DNA of 64,000 bases from Leucobacter chromiisoli (GTDB lineage: Bacteria > Actinomycetota > Actinomycetes > Actinomycetales > Microbacteriaceae): positions 62,001-126,000 of the forward strand of contig NZ_JAEHOH010000005.1 in NCBI RefSeq assembly GCF_016522505.1, given 5' to 3'. How positions within the stretch are numbered: the first letter of the stretch is position 1; each line of letters opens with the position of its first letter. The notes beneath the pieces are model-generated. The model ran no database searches. It saw only the letters and a list, made by a program, of their open reading frames with translations, and was not told where the DNA came from. Positions 7,925 to 17,418 of this stretch are shown here, piece after piece. Position numbers and translations under genes: made by a program.

Positions 7925-9160
7925 CTACCCGAGCAGGCGGTGCACCACCGTGTCGGCGAGCAGGCGTCCGCGGAGCGTCGGGACGATCCGCCCGCCGATC
8001 GCCGCCCGGCCGTCGATGAGGCCGTCGGCGATGAGGCCGGGGATCCCGCGCCGCTCGTCGGGCGTGAGCACCTCGGCTGGCAGGCCGTCCGCGATCCTCG
8101 TCTCGAGCAGGATCCGCTCGCTGCGCCTGGCCTCCGAGCTCAGGACCTCGCGGGCGTGCGCCGGCGAGACCCCGCGACCGATCCGCTCCGCGTAGGCGCC
8201 GGGATGCTTCAAGTTCCACCACCGCGTGCCGCCGACGTGGCTGTGGGCGCCCGGGCCGGCCGCCCACCAGTCCTCTCCAGTCCAGTAGGAGAGGTTGTGG
8301 CGAGAGCGCGTCGATCCCCCGCTCTGCCGACTGCGCGCCCAGTTGCTGATCTCGTACCACTCGAACCCGGCGTCCGCGAAGCGGGCATCGGCGAGCTCGT
8401 ACATCTCGGCGTGCAGGTCGTCGTCGGGGGCGGGCACCTCTCCGCGTCTGATCCGCGCCGCGAGCTTCGTCCCGCGCTCCACGATGAGCGCGTAGGCCGA
8501 CACGTGATCCGGCTCGGTCGCGAGCGCGGCGTCGAGCGACCGTTCCCAGTCGGCGACGCTCTCCCCGGGCGTGCCGTAGATCAGGTCGACGCTCACCTGC
8601 AGGCCGGCCTCCCGGGCCCACCGCGTCACGAGCGGGATGCGCTCGGGGGTGTGGGTGCGATCGAGGGTCGCGAGCACGTGCGGCACCGCCGACTGCATGC
8701 CGAAGCTCACGCGGGTGAATCCGGCGTCCGCGAGGCGCTCGAGGTAGGCCCGGTCGACCGAGTCGGGGTTCGCCTCGGTCGTCACCTCGGCGCCCTCCGC
8801 GAGCCCCCACTCGTCGCGGATGCGGCCGAGCATGACCGCGAGGTCGGTGGCCGGCAGCAGCGTGGGCGTGCCGCCGCCGAAGAAGACCGTGCTCACGCGT
8901 CGTTCGGGCAGCCCGGCGTCACGCAGCACGCGGGCGCCGAGACTCAGCTCGCGCTGGACCTGGTCCGCGTAGTCGCCCCGGCTCGTGCCGCCGAGCTCGC
9001 TCGCGGTGTAGGTGTTGAAGTCGCAGTAGCCGCAGCGCACCCGGCAGTAGGGGACGTGCACGTACACGCCGAAGGCGCGGCGCTCGGCGCCCTCGCGCAC
9101 GCTCGGCGGCAGGGAGCCGTCCTCCGGCGCCGGATCGCCCTCCGGCAGGATGCTCGGCAC
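7925..9160 (-). CDS. hemW: Radical SAM heme chaperone HemW (coproporphyrinogen III oxidase-like)
   Basis: A 411-residue radical SAM protein. The [4Fe-4S] cluster cysteines are in YCRVRCGYC (C39, C43, C46), followed by the typical FFGGGTPTLLP motif and the HemW C-terminal domain. HemW delivers heme to acceptor proteins; older annotations call it an oxygen-independent coproporphyrinogen oxidase. The start is GTG at 9160, just after the stop of the DUF1990 gene (9164). The order lepA-DUF1990-hemW-hrcA-dnaJ, all on one strand, matches other Microbacteriaceae and Bacillus-like lepA-hemN-hrcA layouts. Confidence 0.93.
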   Translation of the reverse strand: MPSILPEGDPAPEDGSLPPSVREGAERRAFGVYVHVPYCRVRCGYCDFNTYTASELGGTSRGDYADQVQRELSLGARVLRDAGLPERRVSTVFFGGGTPTLLPATDLAVMLGRIRDEWGLAEGAEVTTEANPDSVDRAYLERLADAGFTRVSFGMQSAVPHVLATLDRTHTPERIPLVTRWAREAGLQVSVDLIYGTPGESVADWERSLDAALATEPDHVSAYALIVERGTKLAARIRRGEVPAPDDDLHAEMYELADARFADAGFEWYEISNWARSRQSGGSTRSRHNLSYWTGEDWWAAGPGAHSHVGGTRWWNLKHPGAYAERIGRGVSPAHAREVLSSEARRSERILLETRIADGLPAEVLTPDERRGIPGLIADGLIDGRAAIGGRIVPTLRGRLLADTVVHRLLG

Positions 9161-9163
9161 CGC

Positions 9164-10011
9164 TCAGCGATCCCGCTCGTCGGCGCCGTGGGCGTCGGCG
9201 TCATGGACGTCGGCACCGGCGTCGCGGTCGTCGACACCGCGCACGTCGGTGCCCGGATCTTCGACGTCCTGCGCGTCGCGGATCTCGGCGAGGTGCGCAT
9301 CGCGGGCCTCGGCGAGGTGCTCGTCGCGGGTCTCGGCGAGGTGCTCGTCGTGGGTCTCGGCGCCCTGCGGACTCTCGCCGGGCCCCGCGCCCGGGGCGAG
9401 CGAACGCAGCTGATCCTTCACCGAGGCGATCGCCGTCTTCAGCAGCGAGCGCCCCTTGATCCCGAGCAGTCCGCCGTTCGGCACGGTCAGGAAGCCTCGC
9501 GCGACGGCCCAGACGGTGTCGTCCTCGCGGTGCTCGACGGTCAGCAGCTCCTCGCCGACGACGCCCTCCTCATCCGAGGTGCCCCACGCGAAGCCGACCC
9601 GCCGCGGTTCGTCCACCGTGTAGACGACCATGACGGCCCGCGGCTCCCGCTCCTTCTCGTGCCGCAGCTTCGCCGTGGTCCCCGCCGTGAGGTAGGGCTC
9701 TCCGTCGGGGCCGAACTGGTCCTCCGCCTCGGGCGCGGGCTCGGGTCGGCCGTCGGCGTCGAAGACCACGCCGGCGTACCGTTCGCCCTCGCCGCGCACG
9801 ATCTCGCTCACCTCGTACCCGGCGCCGCGCTGAGCGCCCCAGGTCATGAGGAGGCTGGACGCCGTGATGAAGCGCTCCTGGCCGCTGCCGAGACGCAGCG
9901 TCTCCTCGAAGGGCGTCATGCCCTCCGGGGGGAAGCGCAGGAGGTCGGGCGCCTTCGAGGCGCCCACGGCGGCGTACGAGGCCGGCATGCCGACGAAGCT
10001 CTGCCTGCGGC

Positions 10012-10015
<4 letters not shown>
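9164..10015 (-). CDS. DUF1990 (UPF0548) family protein with repeat tail
   Basis: A 283-residue protein. The first roughly 215 residues match the DUF1990/UPF0548 pattern: [24 protein letters not shown], then a beta-rich domain with [15 protein letters not shown] and [14 protein letters not shown]. The function is unknown. The last 60 residues are a low-complexity tail made of HLAETRDE-type octads and Asp/Ala-rich sequence encoded by a 24-bp tandem repeat. GTG at 10015 overlaps the lepA stop (GTGA), so the gene is coupled to lepA and sits upstream of hemW. The tail is probably a lineage-specific expansion and may vary between strains. Confidence 0.82.
9284..9362. repeat. 24-bp tandem repeat, about 3.3 copies, in the DUF1990 gene
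   Basis: Units begin at 9284, 9308 and 9332 with CTCGGCGAGGTG and differ at a few bases; a partial unit begins at 9356. Being a multiple of three, it adds eight residues (HLAETRDE type) per copy without breaking the frame. Confidence 0.9.
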
Positions 10016-11862
<1,847 letters not shown>

Positions 11863-12009
11863 TGCGAGCAATTATCCCACAGCGGCGCGGAATGCCGGGA
11901 CGCCGCGAACCCGCCGGAGGACGCCGAGCGGCGGGGCGGCCCCGGAGCGACGCCGGGGGCGACCCCGGGGCGACCCCGGGGGCCGCGACCGATCTGCGAT
12001 GATGACGCC

Positions 12010-12807
12010 ATGGCACGCGTCGCAGCTCTCTCCCGCTACCCGGTCAAGGGCTTCACCCCGGAGCCCCGGGAATCACTCACCGTGCAACCCGACGGCCGCA
12101 TCGCCGGAGACCGGGTGCTGGCCTTCCGGTTCGCCGATGCCGCGGTGCCCGAGCGGCGGGACGGCCTCGACTACTGGCCGAAGGCGAAGGGCCTCGCGCT
12201 GCAGGACTTCCCGTCTCTGGCCGCGCTGCGGCTCTCCTACGACGCCGACGCGCAGCGCGTCCGGATCGGGATCGGCGACGAGGAGCTGGTCGAGGCGGGC
12301 CTCGACGCCGCCGGACGGGCCGAGCTGGTGGGGGCCGTCACCGACTTCGTGCTTGCGAGCCCCGAGGCGAAGCGGCTGCGCAGACCGGGGCGGCTCCCGC
12401 TCGTCCTCGTGGGTGACGGCGTGCGATCCAGGTTCCAGGACCGCCCGCGGGGCTACGTGTCCCTGCATGGCGGAGCGAGCCTCGCGGCGCTGAACGCGGC
12501 GCTCGGAGGCCCCGTGGACGATCGGAGATTCCGCTCCAACGTCGTCGTCGACGGCCTCGAGGCCTGGGAGGAGCTGGAGTGGCGGGGACGGGTGCGGATC
12601 GGCGACGTCGCGTTCTCGACGGAGGAACCGATCGTGCGCTGCCTCGCGACCCACGCCAACCCCGACACCGGGGTCAGGGACGCGCCGGTGCTCACCGCGC
12701 TGACCCGGCGACTGGGGCAGCGCGAGCCCACGCTCGGCCAGCTGCTGCTGCCCGTCGGAACCGGAGGCGTGATCCGGATCGGCGACGAGGTGAGCGTCGA
12801 ACGGTGA
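12010..12807 (+). CDS. MOSC-domain protein (molybdenum cofactor sulfurase-like)
   Basis: A 265-residue protein with an N-terminal MOSC beta-barrel domain (ALSRYPVKGFTPEPRESL, typical of the MOSC_N start) and a C-terminal MOSC domain. The conserved cysteine is C211 in VRCLATHANPDTGVRD. MOSC proteins bind or transfer sulfur to molybdenum cofactor or related ligands; mARC-like reductases share this architecture. The partner enzyme is not in the window. The gene is divergent from lepA across a 147-bp spacer. A GATGAT hexamer six bases before the ATG hints at another leaderless promoter, but it is weaker than TANNNT. Confidence 0.88.
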   Translation: MARVAALSRYPVKGFTPEPRESLTVQPDGRIAGDRVLAFRFADAAVPERRDGLDYWPKAKGLALQDFPSLAALRLSYDADAQRVRIGIGDEELVEAGLDAAGRAELVGAVTDFVLASPEAKRLRRPGRLPLVLVGDGVRSRFQDRPRGYVSLHGGASLAALNAALGGPVDDRRFRSNVVVDGLEAWEELEWRGRVRIGDVAFSTEEPIVRCLATHANPDTGVRDAPVLTALTRRLGQREPTLGQLLLPVGTGGVIRIGDEVSVER

Positions 12808-12903
12808 GGTGGAGCGGCGAGCGACCGTCTCGTGCTCCGAACACGCCGGGAGGCCCGTGTACCCCGACCGCCCGTCTTCTGGTAAAGTTGATTCTTGGCT
12901 TGC

Positions 12904-12920
12904 GTGTGGTTACACCACAC
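12904..12920 (+). promoter_or_regulatory. Hairpin in the rpsT leader
   Basis: GTGTGGT, three bases (TAC), then ACCACAC gives a perfect 7-bp stem about 75 bases upstream of rpsT. A TAAAGT hexamer about 20 bases before it may be the -10 box. The leader hairpin could take part in S20 autoregulation, but no match to a known S20-binding RNA was established. Confidence 0.4.
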
Positions 12921-12994
12921 AACCCGCGAGGTGCCCTCTCTCGCCGCGCGGAACAACCCGTCAAACTCCTAGGTTGTAAGGAACAGAACCCAAC

Positions 12995-13255
12995 GTGGCA
13001 AACATCAAGTCGCAGATCAAGCGCATCAAGACCAACCGCAAGGCGACCGAGCGCAACAGGGCGTACAAGAGCGAGCTCCGCACCTACGTCCGCGCGGCCC
13101 GCGAGGCCATCGCCTCGGGCGACAAGGCTGCCGCCGAGGCGAAGCTGCAGGCCGCAAGCCGCAAGCTCGACAAGGCCGTTTCGAAGGGCGTGATCCACAA
13201 GAACCAGGCCGCGAACCGCAAGTCGAAGCTCGCCACGCAGATCGCCGCTCTCTGA
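12995..13255 (+). CDS. rpsT: Small ribosomal subunit protein bS20
   Basis: An 86-residue, very Lys/Arg/Ala-rich protein with the diagnostic bS20 start [21 protein letters not shown]. It binds 16S rRNA in the 30S body. The start is GTG at 12995 with an AAGGAAC ribosome-binding site about 10 bases upstream. It is a single-gene unit with its own leader and a strong intrinsic terminator 25 bp behind the stop, as is usual for rpsT. HolA lies opposite and convergent, with one small gene between. Confidence 0.98.
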   Translation: MANIKSQIKRIKTNRKATERNRAYKSELRTYVRAAREAIASGDKAAAEAKLQAASRKLDKAVSKGVIHKNQAANRKSKLATQIAAL

Positions 13256-13280
13256 GCGCAGCGCCTCCGCGAACGCGCGA

Positions 13281-13318
13281 ACGAGAAGGGCCCCGCCGCA
13301 CGGCGGGGCCCTTCTCGT
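13281..13318 (+). terminator. Strong intrinsic terminator of rpsT
   Basis: A perfect stem of up to 18 bp, ACGAGAAGGGCCCCGCCG paired with its reverse complement around a two-base CA centre, followed by GTTTCG. The T-tract is short. Because the stem is symmetric it may also work on the minus strand, though no minus gene runs into it directly. Confidence 0.88.
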
Positions 13319-13389
13319 GTTTCGGGCGAAGTTCTCGCATTCCGCTCGGAGCTCATCACGTCCGACGGCGGCCCGGGCATCCGAGCGCG

Positions 13390-13587
13390 TCAGTCGTCGC
13401 GCAGATCCTCCTTGGCCTCGTTCTTCGCCTTCACCGAGTCGCGCTCGGCCTCCGCACGCCTCACCTCGGCCTCGGCGCGCGCTTCATCGGCCTTGTCCTT
13501 CAACCGGTCGACGCCGTCCTCGACCGCTCGGCCGGCCTTCTTGGCCGCGGCCTCGACGGTCTCCTTCGCGTTGTCCAGAATCCCCAT
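13390..13587 (-). CDS. Small charged helical protein (hypothetical)
   Basis: A 65-residue protein, MGILDNAKETVEAAAKK..., almost entirely Ala/Glu/Lys/Asp/Arg. It would form one long amphipathic helix or coiled coil. A GAAAGGGG ribosome-binding site precedes the ATG at 13587. It resembles small CsbD-like or antitoxin-like stress proteins of Actinobacteria only in composition, so no function is assigned. It lies between the rpsT terminator and the holA 3' end on the minus strand, with 110 bp to holA, and may be its own unit. Confidence 0.65.
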   Translation of the reverse strand: MGILDNAKETVEAAAKKAGRAVEDGVDRLKDKADEARAEAEVRRAEAERDSVKAKNEAKEDLRDD

Positions 13588-13697
13588 GCTGGTCCCCTTT
13601 CACGAGTGGTACCCCCACGCTATTCCGGTTGCCGCAGGGTTTCCAGTGCGGCCGCCGGTTCTCAGCATCGGCCCAGGCTCCCGGCGCCGGTGCGCCC

Positions 13698-14750
13698 TCA
13701 CCGCGCCCGGCCCACCTCGCGCCCTCTGCGCGCGACGAAGAGCAGGTAGCGCTCGAGGGCGTACTCGGGGTCTCGACTTCCCCCCTTGAGCAGCCACTCG
13801 GTCTCGGCGGCCAGGTCGATGCACCGGGCGAGGTCGCTCTCCCGCCATCCGCGCACCTCGCGCTGCGCGCGATCGACCTGCCAGGGCGCCATGCCCAGCT
13901 CCTTCGCGAGCTGGCCGCTGCTCCCTCCGGCCCCGAAGACGCGCGCCATCGCCCGCACCTTCATGTTCAGCGCGGCGAGCATCGGGATCGGGTCGGTTCC
14001 CGTGGACAGCGCCTGCCGCAGCAGCACGAGCGCGTCGGCGGCGCGTCCGGCGGTGGCGGCGTCGGCGACCTTGAACGCATTCGTCTCCACCCGGCCCTCG
14101 GTGGAGTGTCCGACCTCCTCCTCCGTGAGGCGCGTCCCCGCATCGGAGACGAGCTGCGCGCAGGCTCCCGCCAGCTCTCCGATGCCCCCGGCGTATGCCG
14201 CCACGAGCATGCGCAGCGCTCCCGGCGTGATCTGCGCCCCCAAGCGGCGGAACTCGGCCTGCGCGAAGGCCAACCTGTCCTGGTCCTTCTTGATCTCGGG
14301 GCAGACGACCTCGACCCCGTCGGCGGCGCCTCCGCGTACCAGGTCGAGCAGCGCCTTGCCTCGTTGGCCTCCGGCGTGCCGCAGCACGAGCGTGGTGTCC
14401 TCGGCGGGCTGCTCGAGATACCGCTTCGCGTCGGCGAGGAAGGCGTCGGAGCTCTTCTCGACCGCCTCGACCCGGATGAGTCGCGGCTCGGCGAACAGCG
14501 AGGGGCTCGCGACGGTGAAGAGCTCCCCCGCGGCGTAGCCGGCGGCGTCGATGTCGTGCACCTCGAGCTCGGTCTCCCCCGCCCGCAGCGCCTCGCGGAT
14601 GGCCTGGCTCGCGCGGTCCGCGAGGAACCCCTCGGGGCCGCTGATCAGCACCACCGGCGCCGGGCGCGCCTCGGTCCACTTGAGCTGCGGGATCTTCGCC
14701 TTCGCACCGCTCTTCGCCCCGGTGCTTCCACGTGCTGCTGCCACCCCCAC
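13698..14750 (-). CDS. holA: DNA polymerase III subunit delta (HolA)
   Basis: HolA opens the beta sliding clamp within the clamp loader. The 350-residue product has an AAA+-like fold without a functional P-loop: LISGPEGFLADRASQAIREAL at the start, then the HolA-typical LVLRHAGGQRGKALLD, a helical lid region and a C-terminal collar domain (NMKVRAMARVFGAGGSSGQLAKELG). The first 20 residues are a basic Ser/Gly/Ala tail. The common actinobacterial neighbourhood comEA-comEC-holA-rpsT is preserved here except that ectABC has been placed between comEC and holA. The assignment is strong. Confidence 0.93.
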   Translation of the reverse strand: MGVAAARGSTGAKSGAKAKIPQLKWTEARPAPVVLISGPEGFLADRASQAIREALRAGETELEVHDIDAAGYAAGELFTVASPSLFAEPRLIRVEAVEKSSDAFLADAKRYLEQPAEDTTLVLRHAGGQRGKALLDLVRGGAADGVEVVCPEIKKDQDRLAFAQAEFRRLGAQITPGALRMLVAAYAGGIGELAGACAQLVSDAGTRLTEEEVGHSTEGRVETNAFKVADAATAGRAADALVLLRQALSTGTDPIPMLAALNMKVRAMARVFGAGGSSGQLAKELGMAPWQVDRAQREVRGWRESDLARCIDLAAETEWLLKGGSRDPEYALERYLLFVARRGREVGRAR

Positions 14751-14806
14751 AGCCTATCCCCAGCCGCCCGCGCGGCCCTCGATGGACATCGGGCCCCGCG
14801 CCGAAT

Positions 14807-14826
14807 GGTAACGAAAAGGTAACGAA
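14807..14826. promoter_or_regulatory. 11-bp-spaced direct repeat GGTAACGAA in the holA-ectA spacer
   Basis: GGTAACGAA occurs twice, 11 bp apart, giving GTAAC-N6-GTAAC. The spacing matches OmpR-type sites, and the AC-N9-AC core matches GlnR-type boxes. GlnR is known to regulate ectoine genes in Streptomyces. The site is about 160 bp upstream of ectA and 57 bp upstream of holA; its real target is unknown. Confidence 0.35.
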
Positions 14827-14948
14827 GGAGGAGTGTCTGAACGGGCCCGTGTCCCACCCCCGGACTTCCCAGTGAGCCTCTGGCGCTGAGCGTTCCCGAT
14901 CGGGCGTCTGCACCCCCGCGCAGGGGCGGGAATCGCGGCTTCCCCGGC

Positions 14949-14976
14949 TTGACGCGGAATCGACGCTCGTTATGTT
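14949..14976 (+). promoter_or_regulatory. Promoter of ectABC
   Basis: TTGACG (14949-14954), 16 bp, then TATGTT (14971-14976). Both hexamers are close to consensus. The -10 box ends seven bases before the GTG chosen as the ectA start, so the mRNA is predicted to be leaderless. Confidence 0.75.
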
Positions 14977-14983
14977 GGGACGG

Positions 14984-15493
14984 GTGACAACGACACTCGC
15001 AGAACCGATGACCACCGCGGAGGCCGATGTCGATATTCGGATTCCCACGATGGAGGACGGGCAGCACCTGTGGGCGCTCGCCCGCGATTCCCGCGTGCTC
15101 GACCTCAACTCCAGCTACTCGTACCTGCTCTGGTGCCGCGACTTCGCCGAGACCTCGGCCATCGCGACCGTCGCCGACGATCCCGCGGGCTTCGTGACCG
15201 GCTACACCCGCCCCGAATCGCCCGAGACGCTCATGATCTGGCAGATCGCGGTCGGCGAGCGGCACCGCGGGCGGGGACTCGCCCTGCAGATGCTCGAGGA
15301 GCTCGTCGACCGCACCGGCACAAGCCGCCTCGAGACCACGATCACCGCGGACAACGACGCGTCGAGCCGCCTCTTCGCCGCGTTCGCCGAGCGACGCGGC
15401 GCCGCCTGCGTCAGCAGGCCCCTCTTCACCGAGGAGCTGTACCCCGATCGGCACGACACGGAGTTCCTGTACGAGATCGAGCCGGTCGCCTGA
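14984..15493 (+). CDS. ectA: L-2,4-diaminobutyrate N-acetyltransferase EctA
   Basis: EctA acetylates L-2,4-diaminobutyrate in the second step of ectoine synthesis. The 169-residue GNAT-fold product carries the EctA signature [16 protein letters not shown] and the acetyl-CoA loop [15 protein letters not shown], ending in TEFLYEIEP. An ATG at 14972 would give four more residues, but it lies inside the -10 box; GTG 14984 is preferred. It heads ectABC on the plus strand. The spacing to ectB is about 100 bp with a separate ribosome-binding site. No ectD or ask_ect follows. Confidence 0.93.
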   Translation: MTTTLAEPMTTAEADVDIRIPTMEDGQHLWALARDSRVLDLNSSYSYLLWCRDFAETSAIATVADDPAGFVTGYTRPESPETLMIWQIAVGERHRGRGLALQMLEELVDRTGTSRLETTITADNDASSRLFAAFAERRGAACVSRPLFTEELYPDRHDTEFLYEIEPVA

Positions 15494-15594
15494 TCGCCGC
15501 CGGAGGCGGCCGGGCTCGGGAGTTCCCGGGCGAGCGCCATCGTGCGCGCTCCCGCTCCCGGACGACCGCACGAGAAAGGAAAGCAGACCTCACC

Positions 15595-16863
15595 ATGACC
15601 GACATCTTCGACACCCTCGAATCCGAGGTGCGCAGCTACTCGCGCTCCTGGCCAGCCGTCTTCACCCGAGCCGAGGGAGCCCGCCAGTGGGCGGAGGACG
15701 GCGGCGAGTACGTCGACTTCTTCGCCGGAGCGGGGGCACTCAACTACGGCCACAACAATCCCGCCGTGATGGAGCCGCTCATCCGCTACCTCCAGTCGGG
15801 CGCGGTGCTCCACTCGCTCGACATGAAGACCCCGGCAAAGCGGGAGTTCCTCGAGACCTTCCGGGACCTGATCCTGCGTCCGCGGCATCTCGACTACCGG
15901 GTGATGTTCCCCGGACCGACCGGCACGAACACCGTGGAGGCGGCGCTCAAGCTCGCCCGCAAGGTCACGGGGCGTCAGCACATCCTCTCGTTCACCAACG
16001 CCTTCCACGGCATGACCCTCGGCTCGCTGTCGGTCACTGGGAACTCGATGAAGCGGCAGGGGGCCGGGATCCCGCTGACCAACAGCTCGAAGATCCCGTA
16101 CGACGACTACCTCGACGGCGAGACCCCGGATCTCCTCTGGCTCGAGCGGGTGCTCGAGGACTCCGGATCCGGCGTCGACAGGCCGGCGGCGATCATCGTG
16201 GAGACGGTGCAGGGCGAAGGCGGGGTGCGCGCGGCCCGCGCCGACTGGCTCCGCGGACTCTCGGAGCTGTGCCGCCGGCACGGCATCCTGCTCATCGTCG
16301 ACGACGTGCAGGCGGGGTGCGGACGCACCGGCTCCTTCTTCAGCTTCGAGGAGTCCGGGATCGTGCCCGACATCGTCTGCCTCTCGAAATCCATCTCGGG
16401 ATCGGGGCTGCCGATGGCGCTCACCCTGTTCAGACCCGAACTCGACGTCTGGGCACCCGGGGAGCACAACGGCACGTTCCGCGGGAACGCCCCAGCCTTC
16501 GTCACCGCGACCGCGGCGCTGCGCACCTACTGGGCCGACGCATCCTTCCAGAATCTGCTCGGAGGCACGGTGGCCCAGCTGCAGCGGTGGATGCAGTCGA
16601 TCGTGGCCGAGGTCGACGGCGCGAGCATCCGCGGTCGCGGTCTGCTGGCCGGGATCTGCTTCGAGAATCCCGGCACGGCCGAGCGGGTGGCCGCCGAGTC
16701 GTTCGCCAGCGGTCTGCTGGTCGAGACCTCCGGCCCGCGGAACGAGGTGCTCAAGCTGATGCCGCCGCTCACGATCAGCACGCGCGATCTCGACGCGGGG
16801 TTCGAGATCCTCGCGGCCGCCGTGCGAGCGCAGACCCGAGAACCCGAACCGGCCGGCGTCTGA
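15595..16863 (+). CDS. ectB: Diaminobutyrate-2-oxoglutarate transaminase EctB
   Basis: EctB is the PLP-dependent class III aminotransferase that makes L-2,4-diaminobutyrate from aspartate semialdehyde and glutamate. The 422-residue product has the usual length. It shows [18 protein letters not shown] (cofactor-phosphate region), [16 protein letters not shown] and the Schiff-base lysine K265 in [12 protein letters not shown] 15595 follows GAAAGGAAAG. The product feeds EctA, and in cell walls containing diaminobutyrate it could also feed peptidoglycan synthesis; that second role is inference. EctC follows after 52 bp. Confidence 0.95.
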   Translation: MTDIFDTLESEVRSYSRSWPAVFTRAEGARQWAEDGGEYVDFFAGAGALNYGHNNPAVMEPLIRYLQSGAVLHSLDMKTPAKREFLETFRDLILRPRHLDYRVMFPGPTGTNTVEAALKLARKVTGRQHILSFTNAFHGMTLGSLSVTGNSMKRQGAGIPLTNSSKIPYDDYLDGETPDLLWLERVLEDSGSGVDRPAAIIVETVQGEGGVRAARADWLRGLSELCRRHGILLIVDDVQAGCGRTGSFFSFEESGIVPDIVCLSKSISGSGLPMALTLFRPELDVWAPGEHNGTFRGNAPAFVTATAALRTYWADASFQNLLGGTVAQLQRWMQSIVAEVDGASIRGRGLLAGICFENPGTAERVAAESFASGLLVETSGPRNEVLKLMPPLTISTRDLDAGFEILAAAVRAQTREPEPAGV

Positions 16864-16915
16864 ACGCGGCCGCCCGCCCCTGCCACCGTTTCCGCACCGA
16901 GGAGGAACACCGAAC

Positions 16916-17317
16916 ATGCACGTCATCGATCTCCACGATCTCGACGACACCGACCGCGACGTGAAGTCGGAGACCTGGCGCAGCCGGCGCATGGTCCTCG
17001 CGAAGGAGGGCGTCGGCTTCTCCTTCCACGACACCGTCATCTACGCCGGCACCACGTCGACCTTCCACTACCAGAACCACGTCGAGGCGGTCTACTGCGT
17101 GCAGGGCGAGGGCACCCTCACGAACGAGGAGACCGGCGAGGTCTTCCCGCTGCGCGACGGCACCATGTATCTGCTCGACGGCAACGAGAGGCACTCGGTG
17201 CGCGCCCGGTCCGAGCTGCGCATGGCCTGCGTCTTCAATCCGCCCGTCACCGGTCGCGAGGTGCACGACGAGAACGGCGTGTACCCGTTGGTCACGGAGG
17301 ACGATCGGAGCGCGTGA
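16916..17317 (+). CDS. ectC: L-ectoine synthase EctC
   Basis: EctC cyclises N-gamma-acetyl-diaminobutyrate to ectoine. The 133-residue single-domain cupin has family length, with the EctC start [16 protein letters not shown], the metal-binding region [20 protein letters not shown] and [20 protein letters not shown]-like ribosome-binding site precedes ATG 16916. It closes the ect operon; the next gene (comEC) is convergent, with a 101-bp spacer rich in GCACTCGCC-like short repeats. Because ectD is absent, ectoine rather than hydroxyectoine is the expected product. Confidence 0.95.
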   Translation: MHVIDLHDLDDTDRDVKSETWRSRRMVLAKEGVGFSFHDTVIYAGTTSTFHYQNHVEAVYCVQGEGTLTNEETGEVFPLRDGTMYLLDGNERHSVRARSELRMACVFNPPVTGREVHDENGVYPLVTEDDRSA

Positions 17318-17418
17318 GCGGCGCACTCGCCTCGCCGCGCAGTTCACCCCGCCTCCGCACTCGCCGCACCCGGCTCGCTCGGCCCGCGCCCGCACTCGCT
17401 GCACTCGCGGTACTCGCC

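Noticed and set aside
14972-14983. ATG 14972 as ectA start
   Set aside because: It is inside the -10 hexamer TATGTT of the ect promoter; GTG 14984 fits the promoter spacing.
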